Shown piece by piece: positions 21,765 to 34,827 of a DNA stretch of 64,000 nucleotides. The DNA comes from Zygnema cylindricum (taxonomy: Eukaryota > Streptophyta > Zygnematophyceae > Zygnematales > Zygnemataceae). Where the stretch lies: contig JBBHKE010000434.1 of NCBI GenBank assembly GCA_037447655.1, positions 49,396 through 113,395 on the forward strand. The letters are read 5' to 3'. The stretch's first letter is position 1. Every line of letters begins with the position of its first letter. The position numbers were made by a program, and so were the translations under genes. The notes under the pieces are model-generated. The model worked only from the letters and a program-made list of their open reading frames with translations. It was not told the origin of the DNA and did no database searches.

Positions 21765-24700
21765 AAGTACATGTGCAGGGGGATGCACGAAACGACAAGG
21801 AATACGAACACATTTTCCTCTCAGAAAGTCACGGCAAACCAACATTTTGTCGACATCTGCATCACAGCATACAAACCTCAATCATTCACTTTCAGAAGAG
21901 CAAATAAATAACTACAAATGTGGCATGAGTCAGAAGTAAACCTTAATAGTTTTTTTGTGATAGATGGACTTGAAACGATGGATATTTTGTCAGAAACTCC
22001 CGCTTTAAACAACATGAGGCAGAGAAATAAAGCACTCTTGTTTTGCATCAAGTCCGCACAGACAAGCGAAAAAAAATCGGGGAAAAACAACTCTATGGAG
22101 AGACAGCTAAGCAAACACCAACTAGATTTTGCAAATAGAGTTTCAATCCCTGAATTCCAAAAAATTTTAAGATCTGATGGCCATAAAAATTAACTCATCG
22201 CAGGTAAGCTCATGCAGTGGAATACCATTTCAACGGACCCAAACAGTCTTCTTATGGAGATGCAACGTAGAAAAAAAAAAAAACAGAAATATGACATACC
22301 AAGAGTACTGGCCGTCGTTTGTGTTGAACTGAGGCTTGTGGATGCCAGATGGGGTGCTAAGTGTTCCCTTAAATAAACACTACCAAGTGTTCCCAGAGCT
22401 CCTCCAACTCCAAAAGCTGTCAAACCCAAATCTGGGGTTTTTCGAAATCGATCCACGGAGGTATAGTCGAGTCCAAATAGACTTCCAGCTGCCGCTGCAC
22501 GCTCCTCTTCTAATCGCATTCTCTTTGCCGCAGCCTGACGTTGAAACGTATGAATTAGAAACATGAAAATCATTTTTACACCTATTGTCTGTATGATGTC
22601 TGCAAATATTATTCTAGCTGCTTCAAAAAATTGATGTAAGGTATTAACGCTGATATAGAAGCCTACATATACACATATAAATGGAAATAGTTCTGATGCA
22701 CACTCTAGTGTTGACACAGTTCCCCTTCACATGCGACTGCAACATCCTTGTGCCTGTACTACACGAATTTGCTCAAATTACTTAGAAAATCATCATTTGG
22801 ACTTCAGCTCATAAATAGTGTAGGCCAAAACAATGGCATGAGTAACAACAAGGAGGGGGAAGGACCTACTGACTCTGGAAGTATATCATCCTAGATTCCT
22901 TCATTTTCATTTTTTTCCGAAAGGTTTCTAAGAAGAAGAATCAAAATCTAAAAGTTGTTAAGCTGCACCTATCAGGGAAGACATTGCCGACCTAAACATC
23001 CCTGAACTGAAGGACATTTTCCTGGTCAAATTCCCAGAGTTGAACCTTCTTTTACCATTGAAGGAGAGGGACAGGGAGAGGGAAAGGATGAGGGAGAGGG
23101 AGAGGAAAAGGGTGAAGGAGCGGGAGAGGAAAAGGGTGAAGGAGAGGGAGAGGGAGAAGGAGAGAGGAGAAATTTCACAATACCTGTTGCTCGTAAAGAC
23201 TTGCGGCATATGCATTATAGGCCGCCTGATAAGCTGCTGCATTCATCCTCTCGCGATCAGGAATTAGAGGAGGAGGAGGAGATCCCATTCCTCTAACCGG
23301 ACTTCCAACTCCTGATATGAGTCCTGAGGCACCCAACGGTGTTGATGCACTAACTGCTCCATTTGTGGGAACCTGAAGAGATCAATTAACAAGAGAGATG
23401 GGGCAGAAGCAAAGAGAAAAGTTTTAAGTACATTAAAAACCTTTCCGAAACACAAATTGTGCAAGTTTCCAATAATGAATTTGACGAAATCAGTGAGGTG
23501 AGCACTAGACATTAATACATAGTTAGCTTTAGTTAGCTTGAGGATTTCGCTCCCATGCTACAGCTCCTTAAATGGAAAAGGGGACTGCAAATAATGGACA
23601 GTTAAAATTAGAAAGAGCCAGAGACAAAAAATCAGAATACAAATGCGAAAGCCACATAGACAACAGCTCACCTCACGAATTCTGGATTTCAGGTGATTGG
23701 GAGGATGGAAGTAACGACACATTTCACGTTCACAACGTCCCTTCAAAAAATCTTGGCATACCTGTGGATGGCAAAGAGCACAAAATTCTCTGAAGGCTAA
23801 AGTGCAAGCAAAAACTTGAATTTAATCAGTATTCTAGCAAAGTTCGATGAGAACAGTTTTGTGAGTTTTTGAAATAGAACAATGAAACGGAAGATGAGCT
23901 ACATGATAACATACCGTTTTTAATTTCACCACATTCTAGTATCATCCACAAGAAATAATTGATGTTTGAAATCAATTCCAATCCGTTAGCCAGCTCTACT
24001 GTTCCACTATGTCACCAAAGATACACTGGAGATATTAAGATTTTTTTTTGGGTAGCAATGTATTCCCGTTCGGGAAAGAAGTCAGTCCCATCAATTCTAA
24101 TAAGAGAAAGCGTTTTTCCTTCTTTCTCGATTAAGAAGAAAGCGTTACACCTTTTCTGAGGAGAATAACTTTACTGATCACAATGGGTGAACAACTATAC
24201 TGCACACTGCCTTAATGTTAGTGACTTTTTGATTTTGGCAACAATGTCAATTGACCTTCATGTTTGCTAAACAAATCCACCTAATGCATCTCAAAAACCT
24301 CTATGAACAATTGTGCTTAAACAGTGTGTATCAAACTAAAAGTATTGATCCAGTACCATAAAGCGGGCATAGTACCCACTAAAAGTAGTCTAAAGTTTAT
24401 TATCCTATGAATAAGACCAATTAACGGTTTCAATTATCTTGTATGTTAAGAATGAATAAATGTGGATAAAGCCAGACCTGAAATATCACGCATGATATGT
24501 ATGGATGTGCACTGCAATTGCTAGAGTTGCTTATTGGTTGTTTGAAAAAACCGACAACAACAATATCCGCACACATTGATTGGTCCACAAAGGCGATCAT
24601 TCACACTGTCCGACAAATAACAATTAAGTGTGATGTATCGCAAAAAAACGGCACATCATCATAAATGATACATACAGCAGTACCATTAAAGACAAGCCTG

Positions 24701-27700
24701 GGTACCGAGCAGGGCAGTATAGTCATACCCCTTTGTATGTCCAAAAATTTGACGTACGTCCAAAGTGCAACACTATTGGACCGACACACTTTCTTAAGTA
24801 AAAATGCATACACACGTCATTGGACAAGGGTATCCATCAGAACATGGTCTGTTACGCTCACTGACATTTAAACCTGTAGAAAGTCCACACAATCATTGGG
24901 AAACTTCTACAGGTATATATCTATAACAATCATACAATAAACTTGCCAACAAAATCCAGACATTTTACATTGACAGGTGGTAGTGAAGAGAGGTGGCTCT
25001 CTTGACAAGAAATGTCCATACCGTGACCAATGAGGTATCCCCACTTGTCGGTTGTGTGTGAGCATACCGACATTCATTCGCATCCCGGGCACAACGCCCT
25101 CTAACAAAATCACGACAAACCTGAACATAAACATTCGATTCAAGTTTGAGTCAAGTTTGAGTTCACGTTTTCAGGTTCAACAAACTTCAAGGTTAGACCT
25201 TTTATACACAACACCCTATGGTAATCCTGCAAGTTTTTCCCTTACTTTCCTCAATTTTTTTTTCTGAAGTAACACAATTTCTGAAAAAAAAACAAGACAC
25301 AGGCAGCTGATCTATGTTTTTTTGCACTATAAACCAGACACAAGCTCGTGATAACCTGTACAACATTTTTTATTATTCCAGAATAGAGTTAAACACTCGA
25401 AGATAAATTTGCAAAGACTTTCAGCTTCATACCTCTTGTTCCCAAGTTCAAAATTAACCTTTTTACACAGATGAAGGACAATCTTCAGGCACAAGATTTG
25501 CTAACATTCTCCTTCAAAAACATCCACACTACAACCTGAGTTTGACAAGTATTCTAACTGAAAACAAAAAAAGCTGTTTCAGGAAAACTGAAACTGAGGG
25601 TCAGGCAAAAACACATGTACTTTACCTCCAAAGCTGGACGAGATATGTTTCGAACTCCAAGTGAGTCCCTCGGGGGGGTCCTTGGTGGGCCAATCAGGGC
25701 TCCAGGTAGGCCCTATCAGACATTAGAAATTGAACAAACTGCATTATTGAAACAAACAATCTTTTAACGCTTTAAAAGCCAATAGTGACAGTCTGGGTGA
25801 ACCAAAACACAAATGACTTTGTGTGCGGAAACAAAACTATCACTAGCCCAATAAATTTTTGTGATCAGCAAGCATTTTATAAACTATAGGCAAGCAAGGA
25901 TTCAAAACTCTTTGACTTGTGGCAATCAATCTTCTTTTCCCAAAGAAAATGTGATAGTAGCACAAACAAAAACCGTTAACTGACAAGATACTCAGGTCAA
26001 CTAAGTATCACCAAGACAAAAAAAAAATCAATGCTTTTGTGCTTTTCAAACTAAGCAGCATGGAGATACAACAAACAGATGGGCTATTAGATTGAAAGAC
26101 AAAGGAGTGCAAAATTATCTCAGAGAAAGTGGTCCAAAAAATAGCTATTAACATTTATTCTGTGGCCTTTTATCAAGCTGGGTGGGAAAGCTAGAACATG
26201 CTGAAAACATGATTGGTTTGTAGTAGCAACCAGATTGGCAAGTAGGCTTAACTCATGATTCCTTGGAGCATGAATTCGATGTCTATTTTCTGAAGGTTTC
26301 TTAAAGATTTGCTCAGCATTTGAAATATTAATGCATCACCAAAAGTATATCCTCTCTCTCTCTCTTTCCCTCTCTCTCTCCCTCTCCCTCTCTCTCCCTC
26401 TCTCTCCCACTGTCTCTCACACACACTCGTCATCTCACTACCAGTTAAGGTTCTGGTAATATATAATTGCCTCTGGCCAGGTAAGCTATGGAAAGAAAAA
26501 CCCAGACATGGACCTGATCACTAATACAAGCGTCTAAATTCTAAATACATATTTTCCATTCGATTTGGTTCCCCCAAAACCTCATCACGGGCCACAAAAA
26601 ATTTTGGAATGTTTGTTCCCCTTTAGTTCCATGGACCTACCATTACAATTCTAACAAGACTGACATACAAAACTAAAAAAAAAATAAACTCTTTGACGCC
26701 AATTCAGCCATTTTCAGTTTGAATCTCACAACGAAAGGAGGGTGAAACTGTGGAGGTGGTGAAGAATAATCCACTACTCTGATGTCAATTTTTGAAGGAG
26801 GGCTCATACTGATGCCTGCCTTCTCCAGCAACCCTCTGTAAAATCCAACCACGAAATATTACAAACTGAATCAGGATCAAATTCTGAAATATTTTAAATG
26901 AATACAATTGTTAGTGGAGCCTACGTTCTGATCAGCCAAATAGAATTTAGATCTCCAGGAATCCAGCGAACACCAGATTTACAAGTAGAACTTGTAAAAA
27001 GGATGTGTGTAACTTATATGGAAAGCTGGAAACCTTCAGCATTAGCAGAGGAATTATCCAAAATCCCAGGCTATACTAAAATAGTTCTAGACTCCCATTT
27101 TGAAAAATTCAGCATACAGTTGGAGCATAAGCTAGGACCTTTGGAAAACTGTAACCCTCACACCACAAAAAGAGACTTGTCAAACAAAAACCGCATCAAA
27201 ACAAATTATAAACAAAGCAGACATCTAATAAACTTGTGCATTCACTTGTCTAAACTACACAAACTTATACTGAGGGATGTTTGGAGAACAAATGTACTTA
27301 CGGTAGCATTTGGGGTGGAGGATGAAGAAATCGACAAGTTGGACCTCGGGTACAACGGTTTCTCAACGAATCGAAACAAACTGTAACAATGTCACTGCAT
27401 ACAGACTCAAACAGGCTTCAGTTAAATTAACCAACGTTCAAGTAAAGAAAGAGGTGAGCTTTCTGGCGGATCTTGGCTAACACACTTTCATGGTTCATAT
27501 GTTCATGTTTACTGCAAAATGTTATGTTATTTGCAAAAACAAAGTGGAAGATATTCACAAAAATATGTGATACACATGTTTGACACAGTTCACCTTATAT
27601 CCATGATAAAAAAACCTTTAAATCCTCCACCAAGCAGCATGCATTGTTAACCTGAGCCAATTCTTAGAGAAAGTACACAATATACCACACATATTTCAGC

Positions 27701-28254
27701 AGGAAAATGAGACCAAGAATAACATGACAGAGATCAGCCAAAAAAAAGGTAAAATGACATTAAAACCAGTTGAAGCAAAAGATCAGGGAATGCAAGCATT
27801 GTGAAACTGGAAAAAACAGACAAGAAGTGGATTTGAGACATCACCAATATCGGGAATCAAAATCTGTTCCAAAACAATCAGCAAGGGGACTCTTAGCACC
27901 TCACATTTTTTAAATCACACAAAAACAACTCACATGTTTTCATGCAGTTTTAAAAACCACAATAAATCCAGATCAATAATACAGCCACGCATTTGCATTG
28001 AAATCAAATTGCGCATTCCCAGGAACTCCATACCATAACAGACGCATTATTCGACATATGATCTGACACATCCGCCATGCATATCTTTGGTGTCAACATC
28101 TTTCTGGAATAAACACTAAAGGACTTTCAATAGGACAGATTAGATTCACGTAATTCAAGTTTGTAAAGGTTTTTAACATCTGCTAGAGCTGTAGAACATC
28201 TCTCTCCCTCACATAAACACACTCTCCCTCCTCTTTCTCTCTCTCTCTCTCTCC

Positions 28255-28287
<33 letters not shown>

Positions 28288-28839
28288 CCTCTCTCTCTCT
28301 TTTTCTGTCTCTGGCCGATGGCTTCAAGGTACCTCAGGACAGAGGATCCGAAAACCAAAACAGATACACATAACCATCAATTACTTCCTATTTGACCTGA
28401 GATTAGCCTAACAACAAACAGAATTACATGATCTTACAACTAAAGATCATGCACGTGATCAATGCTGGGTTTAACTTCATATTCCGAATTGTGAAAAAAA
28501 TGTCCATGCCCATGTAATTGCAGTGAACTAGAACATTATACATTAAAATCGACACACAATTTGACAATTATACAAGATTGGGTCATAAACCTGTATGAAG
28601 CAAAATGATCAACATTGGATAATTTACAAAAATTCCAAGTAACTGAAAATAAACTGAAAGTAACTGAAAGTTAAAAGTCTTAACTTAGTGCTTCTGTCAT
28701 ACCCTTCTGGAGTTGTTTCAGTGCTCATTGCCGGTGTCGGGTGGACATAACGGCATTCAAGTTCGGAACGGGTACATCTCCCCCGGGTGAAGTCTTTACA
28801 GACAGGTACAATGAGAGGAGGTCTTTTCTCCCTCTCCAT
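21765..28839 (-). CDS. Muscleblind-like protein with five CCCH zinc fingers (3' end missing)
   Basis: Nine exons join in phase, 376 codons in all: 28839-28703, 27394-27302, 26835-26730, 25712-25626, 25120-25022, 23761-23672, 23372-23184, 22534-22300, 21856-21765. All introns are GT-AG. Fingers: C14-C22-C29-H33 (Cx7Cx6Cx3H), C52-C60-C66-H70 (x7, x5, x3), C143-C151-C158-H162 (x7, x6, x3), C176-C184-C189-H193 and C353-C361-C366-H370 (x7, x4, x3). Fingers 1-2 and 3-4 form tandem pairs with the spacing and wording of animal muscleblind proteins (VTVCFDSLRNRCTRGPTC; FHPPNHLKSRI). Those bind YGCY-type RNA and control splicing. Residues 78-141 are Pro-rich; 240-285 are Ala-rich and probably helical (AAYNAYAASLYEQQ, RMRLEEERAAAA). 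The last exon ends in phase 0 at GTGAGT and the C-terminal exon was not found. It is head to head with the CASP-like gene. Confidence 0.85.
23062..23165. repeat. GAGGGA microsatellite just inside an intron
   Basis: Purine tract on the plus strand (pyrimidine in the transcript) beginning about 20 bases after the donor at 23183 of the CCCH gene. Confidence 0.85.
26350..26420. repeat. CT microsatellite in a CCCH-gene intron
   Basis: CTCTCTCC units between exons 3 and 4 of the muscleblind-like gene, purine-rich in the transcript. Confidence 0.8.
28200..28310. repeat. CT microsatellite in a CCCH-gene intron
   Basis: CTCTCTCTCC tract in the first coding intron of the muscleblind-like gene. Confidence 0.85.
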
Positions 28840-30479
28840 TTTGCTGACCGAAATTAGCAGAGCTAATGTACACAGGTGCTTTTTTGTACCTTTTTCTTTT
28901 TTTTACCTGTTGTCAACTGCTGGTTGACTACTTGCTTAATCTGGTAACGGGATTTGTCAAATTGGCTTTCATGAAAAGTCAAATAATTTCAAAATTTTGC
29001 AGAGTTTGAAGTAGTCTGATCAACAGAGATAACCAGTAATGCTACCTGTAACGATCTCGGCGTATACACCTTGAACGGAATCTCTAGAGTGTTAAGATCC
29101 GAGAATTCGTGGAAGGTTTATAAAAATTCCCGTGATGAACTGAAACATATACAGTCTATGGATGAGTTCTACAGCTTTCCGTAGAACTCAATTGCACAAA
29201 AGTAGCCTAAATCTCCCAAAAATGAGCGCCTACAATGGAATTTTTTAAGACAAATGTTGTAATATGTAATGCGGCCGCCAAAATAGTGTCTGAACTTTTC
29301 CAGAGGCTGAGATCAATCATGAATAAGTAAAATCGGCTTCAAAATATAGATTAAAACATACAGCAGTTGTTTTTTTCTATTTCTATTTGTAAGTAGATTC
29401 TGGCGATTCTACTTTAAAGGTTTCGGATATGTGCACATCTCTCTTTCTCCCTCTCCTTGCATGTGATCTAGCTGTTATGCCATACCAAAGCTTAGGCAGA
29501 GAGCAACAATAAATGGATATGAATTATTTTCTCTTCCATTCTCTCTGTAGGAATGGTAGCAACAGCAGCTTCTTCTGCAGTCTGGAGAAGTCCATCTATG
29601 TATGGTACTATGGCATTGTTACTATGTGATGTGTATGGCGGAGTCGCATGGTCAGGTGGAATGACGCATGTTCGACGCACATCGGTGATTGGTCACGCGA
29701 TATGACTTAACTGAATATGGGGGTATTGTACGGCTATGCGTATGTAAGATGATTCACATTAATGGCAAATGGTACATACTTTGGAATCTTGAGGGTTCAG
29801 ACTTCAGAGGTTGCGGAGTTCGTAACCTGTACCACGCCACGGTTTCAAAACACAGTAAATGGGCGACGCGTCCATCCATCCGGTCGTCTATTTTGGTGGC
29901 TTTTGGATGGCGGCTGTTGGACAGCGTAACATCGTGGCGAAATTCGCGGCTTCAAGTGGTACAGATCTCCAATAACCTGGCAGAAGCTGCCAGGTGGCAG
30001 AGACTGCGCGCCGGATTATGGGAGTCTGTCACGGAGAGGCGCCAATTCGGTGATGCATGCGGCTATTCATGCCATGCTGGCACCAGTTTCGCCCCAAATG
30101 CCTCACTATCCAGTATCCACCCATGTTTTGGAGGCATCGATCATCAATGTACGCATGCTGCAGGTGCAGCCGCGGCCCAAATAACGCCAGGTCCCCCGTT
30201 CACCTGAATTGTCTTCGCTACACGTTTGACATTCCACTTTCACAGTGCGCCTTCGAAGTTCGAACTTTTCAAGGGTATTATGACATAATCATTGTAGCGG
30301 CTGACGTATTTCTACAAGTTTCTGTTCAGATGACAGGCATTTTTGGATGACTCGCCAAGAAAATGATAAGACGCAACAGCAATTTCTGTTAACCGTAAAA
30401 CTCCAAGCGGGAAGTTCCATCAGAATAGAAACGATGGGCCGTAAAAGTCTAAAGTTACAGTACCCTATACGACACAAAA
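28840..30479. other. Divergent intergenic region, left part
   Basis: Upstream DNA of the muscleblind-like gene. An AG acceptor lies four bases before its ATG (GTCAG|CAAAATGG), which suggests a 5' untranslated intron. The 29,650-30,260 part is less AT-rich and has long open frames on both strands that I do not recognise. Confidence 0.4.
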
Positions 30480-30690
30480 TACGCTACAGTACTTTACTGT
30501 AGCGTCACATAACTACATAAGGCTTGCTGTTCCAATGGAACTTCAATCCACCCGTTGGAACTTTGAAATACGTGATGATGTGGCAAAACCTGTACGATAC
30601 ATACTCACGATAGGTTTACAATAATGTACCTTCTATTACTGTACTAAAATGTACTATAATGTACTAAAATGTACTGTACCATAATGTACC
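30480..30690. promoter_or_regulatory. GTAC cluster between divergent genes
   Basis: About nine GTAC tetramers, six of them in a short array at 30640-30690 built from TGTACTAAAA and TGTACTATAA units. It lies about 420 bases before the CASP-like start codon. Confidence 0.4.
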
Positions 30691-31105
30691 GCCCATACAC
30701 ATTGGGCATACCAACGGCTGTTTGAGTGTTTTCCAAAAGCAGACGAACCCTCAACGGCTCCATTTTGCAGGCTTGCTGCAACTCCTATTTCCCTGCAGCT
30801 CTGATTCACTTGCTGCGTCATCTTTGAAGCAACTATGCAGATAAACAGCCATATTTCTGACTCGATTAAAAGCTGCTCTCAATATTTGTGTCCTGATTTG
30901 TCTCTTACTTTATGTTTTAAGAAGTACATAAGTTTTGGAAGTATCTAAATCACTGCACTTGTCAAATTTTACATTTTTGCTAAACAAAATCTTTGGCGAG
31001 TAAATTGTACAAAAGAACGTGTATTTTCGCTGTAAATTATAGTTAAAAAAAAAAAAAAAAGGCATTGCATTAAAAGGGGAGAGGTGAGTTCAGCCACAGG
31101 CAATA

Positions 31106-32683
31106 ATGAAAGAAAAAATGGGATCAACAGTATTTTGTTTGGAAAGAGATATTGAAGAAAATGAAGATAATAAAACACCGAAGCCTACTGCTCATCTATA
31201 TGGTGCTCCTAGTCCAGGTCCAAATCCATTGGCAAGTTTTATTATCCGAATTGGACAACTTCTTTTAAAGTGAGTTTAACAGCTGGACTTAATTTTGAAC
31301 TCTTTGACACTCTTTTCCTTTTTTCCTGTTGTTTTTCTGGAATTGTATGTTTTTAATGTCTCACGTAATTTCTGTACATTGAAATAAACAAACTTTTAAA
31401 TGCATTGTTGCTTATTTTGGATGTTGTAGTCATTGAAAGAAAAAGGTAGCAGCTAGTTTTAAAGAAGAATAAACATAAACAAAATCAATTTTAAGTACAA
31501 AACGGGAAACAAATGGACAAAAAATGGTTCATGAAAATGTTTACGCTTATGAAACGATGATTTCTCCTTATCTTTGCAGTTTGACGGTATTGGGAGTTGT
31601 TTGCGCCACAGTCAAGTACAAAAACAAGTTAACTGGACGCCATGATACAAGATTTGGAGAGGTGGGGATTTGGAACTTGTAAAAAAAAACCAGAAATTAG
31701 ATTACTTTAACAAACATCGGTTCTTTTTGGTCTGACAGTGGCCCTAATGCAGCTGTTTGCACTTGAAGGTCTTGGAAGGTCCATCCTTGGAAAGCAATAC
31801 TTTTCAAATCCTGTGATTCATTTTAAAATCAGTTTTCACAACATTGTGACATCAAACGGGTTATGTATGCTGGTGGACACTACACTAATTTTCGTGAAAC
31901 TGCCTGTTAAATTTTAGAGTTAGTTTGCCGCAGAATTATGGAATCAGTATATGTTATGCAATTTTAGAGTTTACTTTTTCACTGCTGCAAACCTGCCTTT
32001 TTACGTTCACTCATGCAAGGGAAGGAATGTATGCGCTCAGTACTTAAAAATTTGTTGCTTGTTCAGATATCCTTTGTCGACTTTGTTTCCTTTCGCTTCT
32101 TGGTGGCGGCCTGCCTTATTGCAGCCTTGTATGAGTTATTTTTTGCTGTTATCTCAATGCTGAAAATGTGCAATTTGCTCGGAGGGCGGCAATGGAGTGA
32201 CAAGTTTCTATGGCTCCAAGTCGCAGGCGACACAGTAAGTACCTACTCTATTGCTCTATTGCCAATTTTTGTCTAACAAATACCCGATTATGCACTGATT
32301 ACTTCTTCAGATTAAGTACGTACTTTATTTGTTGCTTTATTTGTGAGGTATGTACTGCAGCTTACTGCAGAGAAGTAAATTGGAGACTTTGGAATATTTA
32401 TCAATCACTTTTTTTTCCGCTTTTTTTTATGTTTTTCCACTTTTTTTGGCAGGTGACAGGACAGCTTGTTTTTGCCGCAGCTTCAGCAGCTGCCATGCAA
32501 ACCATTTATAACGAGGAAGGGATGCTGTACAATGGACATGGAAAACTTTGCCATCTCGGCTATCATAAATTTTGCGTGTTAATGGAAGTCGGATGGCCCT
32601 TAGCTTTCCTCGTGGCACTCGCACACTTCGGCGCGTTTTGGGTATTCACTCGGGCGGCTTACAAAACATATTTTGAAAGTTAA
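31106..32683 (+). CDS. CASP-like (MARVEL domain) membrane protein
   Basis: Four exons join in phase: 31106-31269, 31580-31661, 32067-32234, 32453-32683 (TAA stop), giving 214 residues. Four hydrophobic segments at about 44-66, 86-115, 128-158 and 180-208 fit the four-helix MARVEL/CASP topology. The two family hallmarks are present: arginine 48 in helix 1 (FIIRIGQ) and aspartate 137 in helix 3 (VAGDTVTGQLVFAAASAAA). In plants such proteins build membrane scaffolds (Casparian strip) and many are uncharacterised plasma-membrane proteins. The N-terminal 40 residues are polar and acidic, as is common. Introns are short, 183-405 bases. The second helix (VDFVSFRFLVAACLIAALYE) also fits the family. 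Its specific role is unknown. Confidence 0.87.
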
Positions 32684-34827
32684 GTATGTCTTAGGTTCTC
32701 TAAGTTTAGATTGACAGGGTGGACTTGATTGCATATTGGCAATCAAACGGTCGGAAATTACAACTTATTTGAATACAAGTTATATGAATGTCGTATTGAA
32801 GAGCCTCTAGATAAAATCGGCACGGCTTTCGAGTACACAATTTTGTGTTGATGAGTAGCTTAGATTGGCTTGGCTTTCGGTGCTCTTGTATATATTTTAA
32901 ATGAGATTTTTAATTCTCAATTGTGCGGTGCTTTGTGAGACATCTGTACTGCATGCTTATATGGTTATTGAGTCTGTAGTTTACATTCTTTATCAGCAGT
33001 TTGCTCTCGGGCTTGTAATAATTTTTATCTGGCGAGACCATTGTGGATGATAGAAATCTGATTCATCTATGGAGCATCCAAAACAGAGTATAAATGACTT
33101 AATCAACTTTTTGCAATTTTTTCGTGTACTTTTTGATTAAAGCTTCATACATCCAGAAAATTGCACTTCACATCTGTTTAGAAGCTACAAACATGAGTTG
33201 TCATGTTTCTATATAGTCGGAAAATGAACTCCAAATTCTGCGATGATTTAACATTTAAGACAAAAAAATCCTATAGCAATGAACTTACACTGTAATACCC
33301 GTAATAATGAGCTTTTAATAATTATTGAGTGACTTGTTCGCTACTTTCTTTTGGGTAAAATTCAAAGTACTGAAAATTACAAATCCCATCTCCTTTCTTC
33401 TCCTTTTAAGTACAAATAGCTTGAAATTTGGTAAGGAAAAGGCTCAACCGAATGATAACTGAGTCCCTACTTCCTACCTACGACTCTAAGACTCCAAGAC
33501 TTTACCCATTATTTAGGAGTTCCCCTCCGGCCTTACCTCATTAGCTCTAGCTACATTACCTTTAGAACCCTACCTCCGGTAAATGGCACAATATATTTTT
33601 TTTCACTGCGAGTCCCAATATAGTTTTCAATCGATTACGAAAAACTTGTAGGATTGTTAAAATTACGGAATTCCCAAAGTTAAATACAAAATTGATTTAC
33701 AATTAAAAATTCATTTCAAGTGTCAGCAGTGAACATGGCAAGTAAACATACAAAATCCTCTAGAGTTTCTTTAACAATTGCCGTTTACAAGAAGTTGGCG
33801 TCATTCATTACATGGAGAAATAGGAAGTCCAAAAAATTAGAGTTATGACCAAAATTGATTTACATACGTAAAAGCCCTCCCAGATATATAATTTACAGAG
33901 TCAAAATCTTCTACCTGTGAGATTAATCTGATTGACAAAAACCCACAGTACTAAAAGCTGTTTAATTATATACTACATGAAAATAACACGACTTTCGTCC
34001 ACGAAAGGGAGAAGACAGTATCTTTATTGAAGGTGCAACTAAAAGAAAAAACTCGTACATTTGAAGGCCAGAGAAGCCCATTTTTGATAATTAGATACTT
34101 TTTCTGGAAAAAAACACGAAAAAAAAGTACGGCATCAGTAATTTGATCCATCTTCTAAAAGACCTTTTCGTACTCTTTCTGGAAAATAGTACGACGTCCT
34201 TATTATTGTCTTGTCAAAAAATAGCCGCCAATGCAAATCACTCAAGAAAAATCACCTGATTGTCTTCCACGGTTTTTCACTCGAAAATAAACCATTTGTT
34301 TTTCAAACTCCATTTGTTTTCTCAATTTTACAGCGACGAACCATTCGTTTCATGTCTATTCGGACTCATTCTCTGCATATTACAGACCAGAAAGGAAAGA
34401 TAAGCAAAAGCAAAAGCAAAAACAAGAACAAGAACAAGAACAAAATCAAAATCAAAAACAAAAGAAAAAGCAAAAGAAGCAGAGAAAACAAAGGGGGGAA
34501 ATTCAGAAAAGCAGTAGCGAAGGAAACACAGTGATAAAGGAAAAGCAAAAGCAATATTCTCACCTGAGATTGGACCTTTTACGCGTTTGTTTCATGTTCA
34601 TCCTATGTATGAAATTCATAACTTTTTTCAAATAAAAAATATCGCTCTTAGAGTATAATAATTATATTTGTTTGTATCAATGACGTATGAACAGTATAAC
34701 ACGATTTTGGTTCAAAAAAATGCACAACTAAATCATTGTTAGTAACTTTTAATCGATGAACGTGGTACCCATATAAAAAAGAGGTCCTATCCTCCACAGC
34801 AGTTTGTACCTTTGAGAATGAGAACTG
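32684..34827. other. Intergenic between convergent genes
   Basis: Presumed 3' ends of the CASP-like and boron transporter genes. AT-rich; a run of AAAAGC/AAAAAC units at 34400-34480 is the only repeat seen. No gene recognised. Confidence 0.4.

Noticed and set aside
22958-23045. Possible exon ending SAMSSLIGAA in the CCCH gene
   Set aside because: The exons 23372-23184 and 22534-22300 join directly in phase with continuous helix sequence. This frame overlaps a microsatellite and would terminate the protein early.
26898-27386. A 162-codon open frame on the plus strand
   Set aside because: It lies antisense to exon 2 of the muscleblind-like gene, whose minus-strand reading has conserved fingers and matching splice phases. 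The plus-strand protein resembles nothing I know.
29689-30207. A 172-codon open frame on the plus strand in the divergent promoter region
   Set aside because: The stretch is less AT-rich, so long chance frames are likely on both strands. No domain, signal or splice logic supports it.
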